Positions 46,237-55,038 of a stretch of DNA of 64,000 nt are shown one piece after another. The stretch is from the NCBI GenBank assembly GCA_964621525.1, contig CAZUMS010000006.1, positions 1 to 64,000 on the forward strand, read 5' to 3'. The translations under genes were made by a program, and so were the position numbers. How positions within the stretch are numbered: position 1 is the first letter of the stretch; every line of letters starts with the position of its first letter. This DNA comes from CAZMGV01 sp964621525 [NCBI: uncultured bacterium] (lineage in GTDB: Bacteria > JAGRBM01). Under the pieces are notes generated by a model. It was not told the DNA's origin, did no database searches, and saw only the letters and a list, made by a program, of their open reading frames with translations.

Positions 46237-47016
46237 ATGCTCGCCAAGCGGATCATTCCCTGTCTCGACGTGAAGGACGGCCGGGTCGTCAAAGGGGTCA
46301 ACTTCGTGAACCTCCGGGACGCCGGCGATCCGGTCGAGGTGGCCAAGGTCTACAACGACCAGCGGGCGGACGAGATCTGCTTCCTCGACATTACGGCTTC
46401 CCACGAAAAGCGCGGGATTATCCTCGATGTCGTCCGCCGGACGGCGGAAACCGTCTTCATGCCGCTCACCGTGGGCGGCGGGGTCCGCACGATCCAGGAC
46501 ATCCGGACGCTGCTCGAGGCCGGGGCCGACAAGGTCTCGATCAACACGACGGCGGTCGAAAACCCCGATCTGGTCGAGGAAGCCGCCATGGCGTTCGGCT
46601 CGCAGGCGATCGTCGTCGCCGTGGACGCCCGCCGGGATCCGGAATCGAATCCGACCCGGTGGGAGGTGTTCACCCACGGGGGGCGCCGGCCCACGGGTCT
46701 CGATGCGGTGACCTGGGCCTGGGAGATGGCCCGCCGGGGCGCCGGAGAAATCCTGATTACCAGCATGGACCGGGACGGGACCGGGGACGGCTACGACCTC
46801 GACCTCACGCACGCCATCGTTCAGGCGGTGCCGGTGCCGGTGATCGCCTCCGGCGGGGTTGGCAAGGTCGAGCATTTCTACGAGGGTCTCGCGCAGGCCG
46901 GGGCCGACGCGGCGCTTGCGGCCGGGGTCTTCCACTTCGGGCAGCTCTCGGTGGGCCAGGTGCGGGCCTATCTGCGCAAGCAGGGGGTCCCCGTCCGCCA
47001 CGACCCCCGGGTGTAA
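46237..47016 (+). CDS. hisF: imidazole glycerol phosphate synthase cyclase subunit
   Basis: 259 residues, (beta-alpha)8 barrel. Catalytic Asp in [14 protein letters not shown] (about 11) and Asp in [16 protein letters not shown] (about 135), phosphate loops [10 protein letters not shown] and [11 protein letters not shown]. It closes the imidazole ring using ammonia passed from HisH, which is encoded in the operon at 58 kb. Ordinary length. Flanked on both sides by parS-like palindromes. hisF and hisIE are divergent across 161 nt that include the first of these sites. Confidence 0.96.
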   Translation: MLAKRIIPCLDVKDGRVVKGVNFVNLRDAGDPVEVAKVYNDQRADEICFLDITASHEKRGIILDVVRRTAETVFMPLTVGGGVRTIQDIRTLLEAGADKVSINTTAVENPDLVEEAAMAFGSQAIVVAVDARRDPESNPTRWEVFTHGGRRPTGLDAVTWAWEMARRGAGEILITSMDRDGTGDGYDLDLTHAIVQAVPVPVIASGGVGKVEHFYEGLAQAGADAALAAGVFHFGQLSVGQVRAYLRKQGVPVRHDPRV

Positions 47017-47052
47017 ACCCTCAAATTCCGCTCAATCCTCTTTGAACCCCGA

Positions 47053-47068
47053 CGTTCCACGTGGAACA
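47053..47068 (-). promoter_or_regulatory. parS: parS-like centromere site 2
   Basis: Core GTTCCACGTGGAAC (47054-47067) identical to site 1. Its flanks match site 1 in the opposite orientation (GATGTTCC...GGAACGTC read on the minus strand), so the two 20-bp sites are inverted copies around hisF, 889 bp apart. Confidence 0.75.
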
Positions 47069-47102
47069 TCGGCAATCCGCCGGAGAAAACCTCGGATTTT
47101 AA

Positions 47103-47144
47103 GGGGGGGGGGGGAGGGGGTCTGCCGGCCCGGTACAGGCCGGC
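47103..47144. other. G-run and hairpin downstream of hisF
   Basis: A run of 12 G (47103-47114), an A, then 5 G, followed by a hairpin with perfect 7-bp arms GCCGGCC (47124-47130) and GGCCGGC (47138-47144). Probably transcript ending for hisF, without a T tract. Homopolymer length is prone to sequencing error. The rest of the interval to 47270 shows no gene. Confidence 0.4.
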
Positions 47145-47270
47145 GACCCGCGGAGCCCGAAAAAATTGACGGCCGATCCCGGGGGCTCGACCGTCTTCTG
47201 CAAGCGGCATCGTCAGTTGAATCTCTTTACCAGTCCTTCAGTTCCTTCTGTCCCACATCTATTTTTTTTC

Positions 47271-47660
47271 TTACTTCCGGACCAGAACCAGAGATCCTTC
47301 TGCCGTGTCGCCATCCAGAACAATCACATCGGGGGAGAGCTTCGACACCCGGTAGGTGCCCGTGACGGGTCCGTCGAGGACCACCCGGTCGTCGTCCAGC
47401 CGGGCGATGGTTCCCGCCTGCTGGCCTTCGGCCGAGATCTTTTCCACGGTGAAGCGCGTGACATGGAGGTCGTAGCTGCCGGTGGCTTCCACCCATCCTG
47501 CGGAGGTCGGTTCCATTGCCTGGACCGTCCACTCGCCGGAGAGATCGTTGCGTCCCGAATAGAGCGCGGCCTGTGCACCGGTGAAGATGCCGAGTCCGAG
47601 CGCCATCGCCGCTATTCCTGCGGCTCCCAGCTGACGTATTTTCCTGCCCTCGCGTACCAT
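47271..47660 (-). CDS. small exported or membrane-anchored protein
   Basis: 129 residues. Basic start (MVREGRKIRQ), hydrophobic stretch LGAAGIAAMALGLGIFTGAQA ending in AQA, a good signal-peptidase I site around 32, then a compact beta-rich domain (LSGEWTVQAMEP, GSYDLHVTRFTVEKIS, VVLDGPVTGTYRVSKLSPDVIVLDG). The repeating strand pattern resembles small lipocalin/META-like extracytoplasmic domains, but no family is recognised. Monocistronic, divergent from rsmE. Confidence 0.65.
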   Translation of the reverse strand: MVREGRKIRQLGAAGIAAMALGLGIFTGAQAALYSGRNDLSGEWTVQAMEPTSAGWVEATGSYDLHVTRFTVEKISAEGQQAGTIARLDDDRVVLDGPVTGTYRVSKLSPDVIVLDGDTAEGSLVLVRK

Positions 47661-47918
47661 GTCGTCTGTCTCCCTGCTTTCGTGCCATTGCTATTACAGG
47701 GAATGGGCCAACAGGCGACGGCGATGGACGAATCTCAGCTAACCCATTGAAACTGCGGCGAATAAAACCGCCGGGTTGAAGCGTGCAGGGCGACTGCGCT
47801 GGTTGCCGATTCTCAGAATGAGGCTGAAACCGGCCCCGGCGAGTCTCAAACTGGGAATCCGGTATCAGAGTGAGAATTTCCGGTCGTGCGGCGGACGATC
47901 ATCTAAGATCGCTCCGCC

Positions 47919-48617
47919 ATGCACCGTTTCTACTGGCCGCCCGACGAACCCGCTCCCGGCACGGACACCCAGGTCCGGGGAGAGCTCGCCACCCATTTCG
48001 CGGCCTCCCGGATCGAGGACGGCGAGACGGTCGAGTGTTTCAACGAGAAGGGGCTGCGGATCGCCTGCCGGGCGAGACGCGACGGACGGCGCTGGGCGAT
48101 CACGGCGCTTCCCGGCGTGCCGCTTCCGCCCGTGCCGGTTCCGAACCGGCGGGTGACGGTCTGGATGGCGGCCTTCGACGCCTCCCGCTTCGACTGGGCG
48201 GCGGAGAAGCTGACGGAACTCGGCGCCGCCGCCATCGGCGTGTTCCGCTCGGAGCGGTCCAATGCCCAGACCCGGAACGAGGAGCGGGTGCGGCGGCTCA
48301 TGATCCGGGCAGCGGAGCAGTCGGGCAGGGCGGATCTGCCGGATCATCTCGAGGCGAAGTCTCTCGAGGCGGTGCTGGAAGACCGGGACGTGTTTGTCCT
48401 CGAGATTCCCGGCCGCACGGAAAGCCAGCCGCTCGCGGCGGCGGAGCTCCCGCCCGTGCTCAGTATTGTGACGGGACCCGAAGGCGGATGGAGCACCCGC
48501 GAGCTGGAACTCCTCCGTTCGAAAGGTGTCCGGTTCGTGCACCTCGTGCCGCCGGTACTCCGCGCCGAAACGGCGGCCATTGCGGCAGCAGCGATCGTGC
48601 TTTCGAGGTCCCGCTGA
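47919..48617 (+). CDS. rsmE: 16S rRNA m3U1498 methyltransferase
   Basis: 232 residues, SPOUT fold. N-terminal PUA-like domain (MHRFYWPPDE, HFAASRIEDGETVECFNEKG). C-terminal SPOUT knot: EKLTELGAAAIGVFRSERSN, IRAAEQSGRADLP, IVTGPEGGWSTRELELL and VPPVLRAETAAIAA, the full set of RsmE signatures. It methylates U1498 of 16S rRNA using SAM. Length usual (about 240). The HVRR-like motif of the PUA part is LATHFAAS here, a mild deviation. Confidence 0.92.
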   Translation: MHRFYWPPDEPAPGTDTQVRGELATHFAASRIEDGETVECFNEKGLRIACRARRDGRRWAITALPGVPLPPVPVPNRRVTVWMAAFDASRFDWAAEKLTELGAAAIGVFRSERSNAQTRNEERVRRLMIRAAEQSGRADLPDHLEAKSLEAVLEDRDVFVLEIPGRTESQPLAAAELPPVLSIVTGPEGGWSTRELELLRSKGVRFVHLVPPVLRAETAAIAAAAIVLSRSR

Positions 48618-48665
48618 AACCGTTTTCAATACTTATGTAACCCGTTGGAATCTCCCGGATTTTTC

Positions 48666-48693
48666 TTGGATTTGGGAGCCACGGCTATATAAT
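48666..48693 (+). promoter_or_regulatory. sigma-70-type promoter of the zinc-ribbon/RDD gene
   Basis: TTGGAT (48666-48671) and a perfect TATAAT (48688-48693) with a 16-bp spacer. Transcription from about 48700 gives a leader of roughly 95 nt to the TTG start at 48795. Confidence 0.6.
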
Positions 48694-48794
48694 GTTGGTC
48701 TGTCGCGTTGAGGGCGTGGCCCGCCGGAAGCGGAACCCTTCTGCACCGTCCAGGTGCGGGGATTCTCCCGGCGGTGCCGGAACGAGGTCCGCCC

Positions 48795-51707
48795 TTGCGC
48801 TGTCCCGCCTGCAGTTATCTCTACTTCAAGAAGCTCGATGCCTGTCCGAAGTGCGGCGGTGCGCTCGGCGCAGCCGCTCCGTCGGCGCAGATCACCATTG
48901 ACGAAAAGATCAACAGTGGCCCGGAGACGGTAGCGCCAGCTCCGGCTCCGGCGGCCGCAGAGACGGCTCCCGTACCGGAAGCGGCCGCCGCTCCCGAGAC
49001 GTCCGCGTCGTCAGCCGCCCCAGAGGCTCCGGTTGCGGAAGCCGCGCCGCCGACGCCAGCGGAGGCCGTCGCATCTGCCGAAAGCCTCTCCGAGGCCGCT
49101 GCCGCAGAGCCCGTGCAGCCCGCCGTGGAGGCGGCTCTGGAGCCCGCTGCACCGGAAGCGGCCGCACCGGAATCTGTCCAGGCTGAACCGGTTTCTGCCG
49201 AGCCTCCCGCCGCCCCGGCTGCCGAACCGGCCGAGGTGAAAGCGCCCCGCCGCAAGCGCAAGGCCCGTGAAGCGAAAGCCCAGCCGGCCATTGTGGAAAC
49301 CGCTTCGGTTCCTGAAGTCCCCGTCGATATTCCTCCCGAGGCTCCGGTTGCCGAAGCAGCCGCTCCAGCGGAGCCGCCGTCACCGGTTCAGGAAGCCGCT
49401 TCCGAAGTTCCGGCACCGGAACCCGAGCAGCCAATGGCCCGCCTCGCCGCTCCGGGCGAAGTACTGATTCCCGACGCCCCGGCGGCGGAAATCCAGCAGG
49501 CGGCCCGCGAGGAAATCCGGCGCGAAGAAACCGCGCTCTCCGAAATGGCGGCACAGCCTGTTGCCGCTCCGGAGCCCGCTCCGGTTCAGACGGAATCGTC
49601 CGTTCCGTTCGACGAGCAGTCGTTCTCGAGAATCGAGCGGCCCGAGCCCGCCATGCCCGGCATCGAACTGAAAGCACCGGCGCCGCTCCCAGAAGAGGTC
49701 TCCAGCGGCCGCCGCAACGTGGAGATTCTGGCCTCGGGTGTTCGCGAGTCTGCGCCCCCGGCGGCGAAACCCCGCGTCCGGGTGAAGGCCGGCACGCTGG
49801 AAACAGCGTCTAGCGCCGCCGCACCTGCCGGCGAAGCTCCGATTGTGACGGAGCCGCTCCCGTCCGCCGAGCAGATCGCCGAGGTGACGTTCCATCCGGC
49901 CGCCGCGCCCGAGGCGCCGAAACCGCTCGAAGCGCCCCGGCCCGTGTCCCTGTCGATGCCCGAGCCGCCGCGCCCGGATATCAGGGTCAGGCTGGAACCG
50001 CCGAAGGTGGAGCTTCCGAAGCCGAGGCCCATGGGCGGCGAACCGATCGCCCCGAAGTTCCAGAAACCGGCAGTTGAGGCGGGCAACGCTCCGGCGGAGA
50101 TGGTCCCGGAGTCCGCGTATGAATACGAGTTCGAGGCGAGCAGCCCGGACCTGAACAAGGTGCTTCTGGATACACGCGGCGCCGGCCGCGTGACGGACCC
50201 CCATGCGCGGCCAATGCAGCCGCCGGTGGAGACGGCCTCCGGCGCGGACGATACGTTCACGCGGCTCGTGGAGAGCGCTCCCGCTCCGGCGGCGGAAGCC
50301 GTCCCGCTTCCTGACGAAACCTCAAGCCCCATGTCGGCCGAAGCGGTGTTCAATCCGGTGGCGGCGGAGGACGGCAGCGACAGCGACGAGTCCATCGAAT
50401 TCCCCGCCGATATTCCCGGTGATCTCGACGAGATCAGCGATAACCTGGCGCAACGGGTGGCGGGCGAGCCGGTGGGAGATTCCCTGATGCCGGCTCCGGC
50501 CGGCCAGCCGGTGCGTACGCTGTTCCCGGAGATTCTCAGCCTCGAGGGTGAAGAGGGCCAGGAAGACGAAGACGGCGAAGACAGCCGGAATGACGGCGAC
50601 GACGACGGACGGCCCGGAACCGGTACTGGTTTCGGCGGCCTGCCGCCGCCGTCCTTCACGGGCGGCGAGGCGTCCCTCGGGATGCAGATGGCGGCTGGTG
50701 CTGAAGCCGCCGCCGCAGTCGCGGCGGCCCCGGCGCTGCTTGAGACCGAGAGCAGCGGCCCGCAGGCGCTCCTCTACGAGCAGACGGGCGGAACGCAGAT
50801 CTCGGTCACCGGCAACGTGAGCGTTCCGTCGCTCACGCCGCCGGGCAAGCGCATCGAGCAGATCTTCGACGAGATCACCGACATGTCGCAGCGGCTCGAA
50901 GGTCCCGTGGTGCCGAGCCCCGACCCGATCGTTCCGTTCAACGACGGCCGGTTCCCCGGCGCCGAGGAACTGGATCCGGCCGTGGGTTTTGACGGCCTGA
51001 CGCGGGTGAGCGACCGGGCCGCTGACGACCTCGCTCCCGACCAGATCAGTTTCCGGCTGGGGAGCGGCGAGCTCACGCCTGAATCACAGCTCCAGTCCGC
51101 CGATGTGCTGGGTAGCGCCACGGGCGTGGGTATCCGCCTCGATACGCCGCCGGGTATCGGACTCACTGGCAAGCTGGACAACTGGCCCGCTCCGGGGATG
51201 GCGAGAAAGCGCCTGTCGGAACGGATCCCGAAGCCGTCGAAGGAATGGCTGGAAAAACTCCGCCCGAGGATTTCGCTTCCGCGCCAGCTCCTGATGAAGC
51301 GGACGTTCTCGTACCTCATCGACACGGGCCTCACGGTGGTGGCGCTCGTCATGTTCGTGGCGGTGGCCGACAAGCTGACCGGCGCGGAGTTCTCCCTGTT
51401 CCACGACCCCCTCGCCTGGCTCGGCCGGACCTGGTGGGTACTGCTCATCCTGAAGACGCTGATCGAGGGGATCTTCTACGTCGGCCTCGTGTCGCTGGTC
51501 GGACAGACCCCCGGCGACATGATGATGCGGCTCAAGATCGTCTCGCGCGACGGCGCGGACGCGACCCCGGCCCACATCGTCCGCCGCTACTTCTGGCTCT
51601 GGCCGTTCAACCTTGTGCTTCCGTTCGGCGCCCTCACGTTCCTCGCGGGCGCCACCGAAACGGCCTATGACCGCCGCGCCGGTACGAGAGTGGTGGAGAC
51701 GGTCTAG
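48795..51707 (+). CDS. zinc-ribbon and RDD-domain membrane protein with long Ala/Pro/Glu linker
   Basis: 970 residues from TTG 48795, chosen because the zinc ribbon then begins the protein (LRCPACSYLYF, CPKCGG); a TTG at 48708 is in frame but too close to the promoter. Residues ~30-470 are a low-complexity linker rich in Ala, Pro, Glu and Val, which would be disordered. An acidic stretch follows (GEEGQEDEDGEDSRNDGDDD), then a less biased region to ~820, then an RDD domain with two or three helices (LIDTGLTVVALVMFVAVADKL; WVLLILKTLIEGIFYVGLVSL; DMMMRLKIVSRDGADATPAH). The N terminus faces the cytoplasm. RDD proteins are often transport-related; function unknown. It overlaps the convergent helicase stop. 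Confidence 0.75.
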   Translation: MRCPACSYLYFKKLDACPKCGGALGAAAPSAQITIDEKINSGPETVAPAPAPAAAETAPVPEAAAAPETSASSAAPEAPVAEAAPPTPAEAVASAESLSEAAAAEPVQPAVEAALEPAAPEAAAPESVQAEPVSAEPPAAPAAEPAEVKAPRRKRKAREAKAQPAIVETASVPEVPVDIPPEAPVAEAAAPAEPPSPVQEAASEVPAPEPEQPMARLAAPGEVLIPDAPAAEIQQAAREEIRREETALSEMAAQPVAAPEPAPVQTESSVPFDEQSFSRIERPEPAMPGIELKAPAPLPEEVSSGRRNVEILASGVRESAPPAAKPRVRVKAGTLETASSAAAPAGEAPIVTEPLPSAEQIAEVTFHPAAAPEAPKPLEAPRPVSLSMPEPPRPDIRVRLEPPKVELPKPRPMGGEPIAPKFQKPAVEAGNAPAEMVPESAYEYEFEASSPDLNKVLLDTRGAGRVTDPHARPMQPPVETASGADDTFTRLVESAPAPAAEAVPLPDETSSPMSAEAVFNPVAAEDGSDSDESIEFPADIPGDLDEISDNLAQRVAGEPVGDSLMPAPAGQPVRTLFPEILSLEGEEGQEDEDGEDSRNDGDDDGRPGTGTGFGGLPPPSFTGGEASLGMQMAAGAEAAAAVAAAPALLETESSGPQALLYEQTGGTQISVTGNVSVPSLTPPGKRIEQIFDEITDMSQRLEGPVVPSPDPIVPFNDGRFPGAEELDPAVGFDGLTRVSDRAADDLAPDQISFRLGSGELTPESQLQSADVLGSATGVGIRLDTPPGIGLTGKLDNWPAPGMARKRLSERIPKPSKEWLEKLRPRISLPRQLLMKRTFSYLIDTGLTVVALVMFVAVADKLTGAEFSLFHDPLAWLGRTWWVLLILKTLIEGIFYVGLVSLVGQTPGDMMMRLKIVSRDGADATPAHIVRRYFWLWPFNLVLPFGALTFLAGATETAYDRRAGTRVVETV

Positions 51708-54145
51708 CTGTCCACCCGCCACCAGCCGGGGAAAAGCCTGCGGTAGCCCCGCTGGGCGAACCGTTTGTCGATGAGGAGCAGTTCGCCCTTGTCTGTCTCC
51801 GAGCGGATCAGCCGCCCGGCGGACTGAACCACGCGGATCATGCCGGGATAGAGGTAGGCGTAGCTGAAGCCGTCCCCTTCCGAACGGCCGTCCCAGTACT
51901 GTTTCTCCAGTTCCTTCTCGGGCGAAGGTTTGGGCAGTCCCGGACCGATGATCGCCGCCCCGACAAGGTGTTCGCCCGGCAGGTCCACCCCTTCGGCAAA
52001 AATTCCGCCCAGCACCGCCCACAGGATGACGTCGCCCGTTCCCGCCGCGAGGGCGTCCAGCACGTCCTTCCGCTCGTTCTCGCTCATGCGGTCCGGCTGA
52101 ACGAAGGCCCGCTTTCCGGGGATTGTCCCCACGGTGTCGTGAACCGACTGGAGATAATCGAAGCTGGGGGCATAGACCGCCCGGTTTCCCGGCCGCTCCA
52201 GAAACTCCCGGAGCCGGTGGGCCAGGGGCAGCAGGGATTTCGCCCGGTCCTTCCAGGCGGTTGAAATGGAGCTGTCGATCTCGACGGCAAGATTTTCCGG
52301 AGGGAAGGGCGAGGGGTAACTGAGGCGGACGGCGTTTTCGGGGAGCCCGAGCAGGGAGCCGAAATAGTCTGCGGGCGAAAGCGTCCCCGACATGAGAACG
52401 GCCGCGTGGACCGACGACCAGACCGACGCGAGATGTTTCGACGGGTCGAGGCAGTGGACCGACAACTGGCCGCCGTTCTCGGGGGACCAGAGGGCCGGCG
52501 ACTCGGGGCCTGCGTTCGAGAGGGTCCGCGCGAATTTCGAGACGAGGCCGTAGCCCTCGGCCGCTGGATCGTGTGGGCGGCTGACGCCCTCGCGTCGCTT
52601 CTCCACGAGGTAGTCGAGGAAAAGCCGGTCGAGCCGGAATCTCAGCTTGTCGAACGGCGCGGGATCGGGCTCGGCGGGATAGACGCCGCGGGTCCCCGGC
52701 TCGGGGACGCCGCAGGTTTCCGGGCTCGCCACGAGGCGGGCGGCCTCCATCAGCGCCGCTGCCAGTTTTCTCGCGGCGGGGGATTTCGTGAGCCGCTCGA
52801 GCGGCGAATCAAACAGGCTCGCCGCCGTCCGGCTCCGGCGGCTTCGCACGGGTTCGGCGGCCTCCGGATCGGTGATGCCCGAGGCCAGCCTGCCGAGTTC
52901 CCCGCCCGCGAGCTGCGGCGAGAAATATCCGCGGGCCCGCTGGGGCAGGCTGTGAGCCTCGTCCACGATGACGACCGCCTTCGAGGCGAGGTCCGGATCG
53001 GCGAAATCCCAGAGCCGCACGTCCGGATCGAAGGCGTAGTTGTAGTCGCAGGTGACGGCCTCCGATTCCCAGGCGAGGTCGAGCGAGAGCTCGAACGGGC
53101 AGAGCGTGTGCTCGCGGCCGGTTTCGAGGAGCCGTTCGCTCCCGGCGACGCCCGCTTCGAGGAGCTTCGGCAGCAGGCCGAGTGTCGCCGTCCGTTCGGC
53201 GTAATTTTTCAGGTAGGGGCAGAAGTCGGGGTCGCAGACCACGACGTCGTTCAGGCACATCTTCTCCTTGGCCCGGATCTGCACGATGCGGAGCGGGTCC
53301 TCTGGCGAGAGTCCCGACGCCGCCCGGATCCTCTCCACCGTCTCGAGCGCCATCTTCTGCTGCGTTCCCTTGGCGGTGAGAAAATAGACCCGCCGGTCCG
53401 TCTCGAGAGCGGCCTTCAGGGAACCAAACAGGACCGCCGCCGTCTTGCCGAGCCCCGTGGGGGCCTCGGCGGCGAGGACCGTGCCCTCGCGCACGGCCTT
53501 TTCGGCTTCGCCGCAGAGTTCGTCCTGGTGAGGCCGGTAGCGCTCGAAGGGGAACCTGAGGCGCGGCACCAGCGCCCGGCGCTGCTCCGCCCGCTCGAGA
53601 CCGGCCCGGAGACTGGCCGCTGCCCGTGCAAGGAGAGCATCCATCTGCGGACCGGAGCCTCCGGGCGGGTCCGGCAGCTCGACCGTGTGAAGGCTGTCGT
53701 CCAGCAGCGAGACGAGGACGAGCTTCGCCTGCACTTTCAGGCCGGGATGTTCCGGAGATTCGGGCCACATCCACCGGTAGAGCCGTGCCTGGTTGGCCCA
53801 GTTTTCGAGATCGGCATTTGTGAGCCGCGCGGCCTCGGCCGCCGTGAGGAACACCGACTTGATCTCCTCGATGGTGACGAGGCCGGGTTCCTCGATAACG
53901 ACATCGATGCGGCCCGAGATGTGAAGCTGCAGGCCGCCCGCATGGGCGGTTTTCGACACGGGGACTTCCTTCCGGAAGCCGGGCCGCGCGGAGGTTTCCT
54001 TCTGGTAGCGGGTGTGCGCCTCCTGGCCGAGCCTCGCCCGGGCGAACGGGGCACCGGAGGGACGCGCCGTGCCGGTGGAGGCGAGGGCCACGACGTCGTG
54101 GACCGACAGCTCGATCGCCAGCGGCTCGCTTGCTGCGGTGGTCAT
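51704..54145 (-). CDS. DinG/XPD-type DNA helicase with N-terminal RecB-like nuclease domain
   Basis: 813 residues. Residues ~40-160 form a PD-(D/E)XK-like domain: SGRIDVVIEEPGLVTIEEIKS (shown by its GRID and EEIKS parts) followed by NQARLYRW, the RecB-type QxxxY motif. Then superfamily 2 Rad3/XPD core: APTGLGKTAAVLFG (Walker A), Cys residues of a 4Fe-4S cluster around KMCLNDVVVCDPDFCPYL and HTLCPFEL, VVIVDEAHSLPQ (DEAH), SGTLSPADYF, and motif VI VVQSAGRLIRSETD. It probably unwinds 5'-to-3' and may cut DNA. This domain fusion occurs in bacterial DinG-like proteins annotated as ATP-dependent helicases. Role in repair is inference. Confidence 0.88.
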   Translation of the reverse strand: MTTAASEPLAIELSVHDVVALASTGTARPSGAPFARARLGQEAHTRYQKETSARPGFRKEVPVSKTAHAGGLQLHISGRIDVVIEEPGLVTIEEIKSVFLTAAEAARLTNADLENWANQARLYRWMWPESPEHPGLKVQAKLVLVSLLDDSLHTVELPDPPGGSGPQMDALLARAAASLRAGLERAEQRRALVPRLRFPFERYRPHQDELCGEAEKAVREGTVLAAEAPTGLGKTAAVLFGSLKAALETDRRVYFLTAKGTQQKMALETVERIRAASGLSPEDPLRIVQIRAKEKMCLNDVVVCDPDFCPYLKNYAERTATLGLLPKLLEAGVAGSERLLETGREHTLCPFELSLDLAWESEAVTCDYNYAFDPDVRLWDFADPDLASKAVVIVDEAHSLPQRARGYFSPQLAGGELGRLASGITDPEAAEPVRSRRSRTAASLFDSPLERLTKSPAARKLAAALMEAARLVASPETCGVPEPGTRGVYPAEPDPAPFDKLRFRLDRLFLDYLVEKRREGVSRPHDPAAEGYGLVSKFARTLSNAGPESPALWSPENGGQLSVHCLDPSKHLASVWSSVHAAVLMSGTLSPADYFGSLLGLPENAVRLSYPSPFPPENLAVEIDSSISTAWKDRAKSLLPLAHRLREFLERPGNRAVYAPSFDYLQSVHDTVGTIPGKRAFVQPDRMSENERKDVLDALAAGTGDVILWAVLGGIFAEGVDLPGEHLVGAAIIGPGLPKPSPEKELEKQYWDGRSEGDGFSYAYLYPGMIRVVQSAGRLIRSETDKGELLLIDKRFAQRGYRRLFPGWWRVDS

Positions 54146-54176
54146 GGGAGTGCCGGCGGCGGGCAGGTCGCCGGCG

Positions 54177-54641
54177 TCAGGCGGCCTTGCAGCTCTTGCA
54201 GAGGCCCTGGAATTCGAGAAGATGGCGCTGGATGCGGATTCCGCTCTCGCGGCTTACGCGGGCGGCGATCTCGTCGAGCTGCGGGCATTCGAACTCGAAC
54301 GACCGTCCGCAGCCCGTGCAGATGGCGAGGTGATGGCAGTGCTCCCCGTCATCCGCGCCGTGGGCGTGTTCGTGACGGTCCTGATAGTGCGCGCACGCCT
54401 TGAAACTGTTGTTCGCCAGGATGTGGTGGACGAGTCCGTTCTGTTCCAGCGTCTCGAGGATCCGGTAGACGCTGACGAGATCGACGGACTTTCCGCGCTG
54501 GCGTACCCGGTCGTGCAGGTCCGCCGGCGTGAGCGGCGCTCTCGCGGCCGATAGGATCTCCAGCACGGCACGGCGCTGCGAGGTCATGCGGTACCCCGCG
54601 GTTTTCAATGCTTCGGTGGCGGTGGCGACATAATTGGACAT
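54177..54641 (-). CDS. Fur-family metalloregulator
   Basis: 154 residues. N-terminal winged helix (YRMTSQRRAVLEILSAARAPLTP, VSVYRILETLEQNGLVHHI), a His-rich metal segment (HYQDRHEHAHGADDGEHCHH), then the structural-zinc pairs CTGCG and CKSC. His/Cys distribution is compatible with Fur, Zur or PerR; the DGEHCHHLAICTGCG pattern is frequent in Zur-like proteins, but I would not decide. Closely downstream of a small hypothetical gene (46 nt) on the minus strand and upstream of the helicase gene. Confidence 0.88.
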   Translation of the reverse strand: MSNYVATATEALKTAGYRMTSQRRAVLEILSAARAPLTPADLHDRVRQRGKSVDLVSVYRILETLEQNGLVHHILANNSFKACAHYQDRHEHAHGADDGEHCHHLAICTGCGRSFEFECPQLDEIAARVSRESGIRIQRHLLEFQGLCKSCKAA

Positions 54642-54687
54642 ATGCGCTTCAAGGCTCCGGACGCAGGATAGCCGGTCCGGCTTCGGG

Positions 54688-55014
54688 TTACTTCCCGCCC
54701 CGGAGTTTATCCACGAGCGAGAGGGCGGCGGCGGCCAGCACAGGACTGGGCACCCCCTTCAGCACGGGCGCGGCGGCATCTGCTCCGAGCTTGAGGAGCC
54801 GGCCGCTTATCTCCCGGTTCTCCGGCTCGCGGAGAAACTCCACGGCCGAGCTCCAGCCGTCTTTCCCGGGCTCCAGGGCATGAGCAATGTGGTGGTCAAT
54901 GAACCGGGTGTAGAGGTCTCCGGCGACTTCAAACAGGTCGCCCGAAACCGCCGGATTATTGACACCAGACGGATTTTTGACTTTCTGCGTCGAGGGGTCA
55001 TTTTCGTTGGCCAT
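54688..55014 (-). CDS. hypothetical protein, 108 residues
   Basis: ATG 55014 is chosen because AGGAGGAAGA lies in front of it. Predicted all-helical: a polar N terminus (ANENDPSTQKVKNPSG), then LFEVAGDLYTRFIDHHIAHALEPGKDGWSS, FLREPENREISGRLLKLGADAA and a C-terminal SPVLAAAALSLVDKLRGG. No signal peptide and no recognised domain. Sits ahead of the Fur gene on the same strand, and an AT-rich 12-bp palindrome ATCATTAATGAT (55110-55121) lies about 95 nt upstream. Confidence 0.6.
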   Translation of the reverse strand: MANENDPSTQKVKNPSGVNNPAVSGDLFEVAGDLYTRFIDHHIAHALEPGKDGWSSAVEFLREPENREISGRLLKLGADAAAPVLKGVPSPVLAAAALSLVDKLRGGK

Positions 55015-55038
55015 CGCCGATCTTCCTCCTGTTTTCAA

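Noticed and set aside
47103-47119. Phase-variable G tract
   Set aside because: Lies between genes and outside an obvious promoter spacer; no contingency gene is attached.
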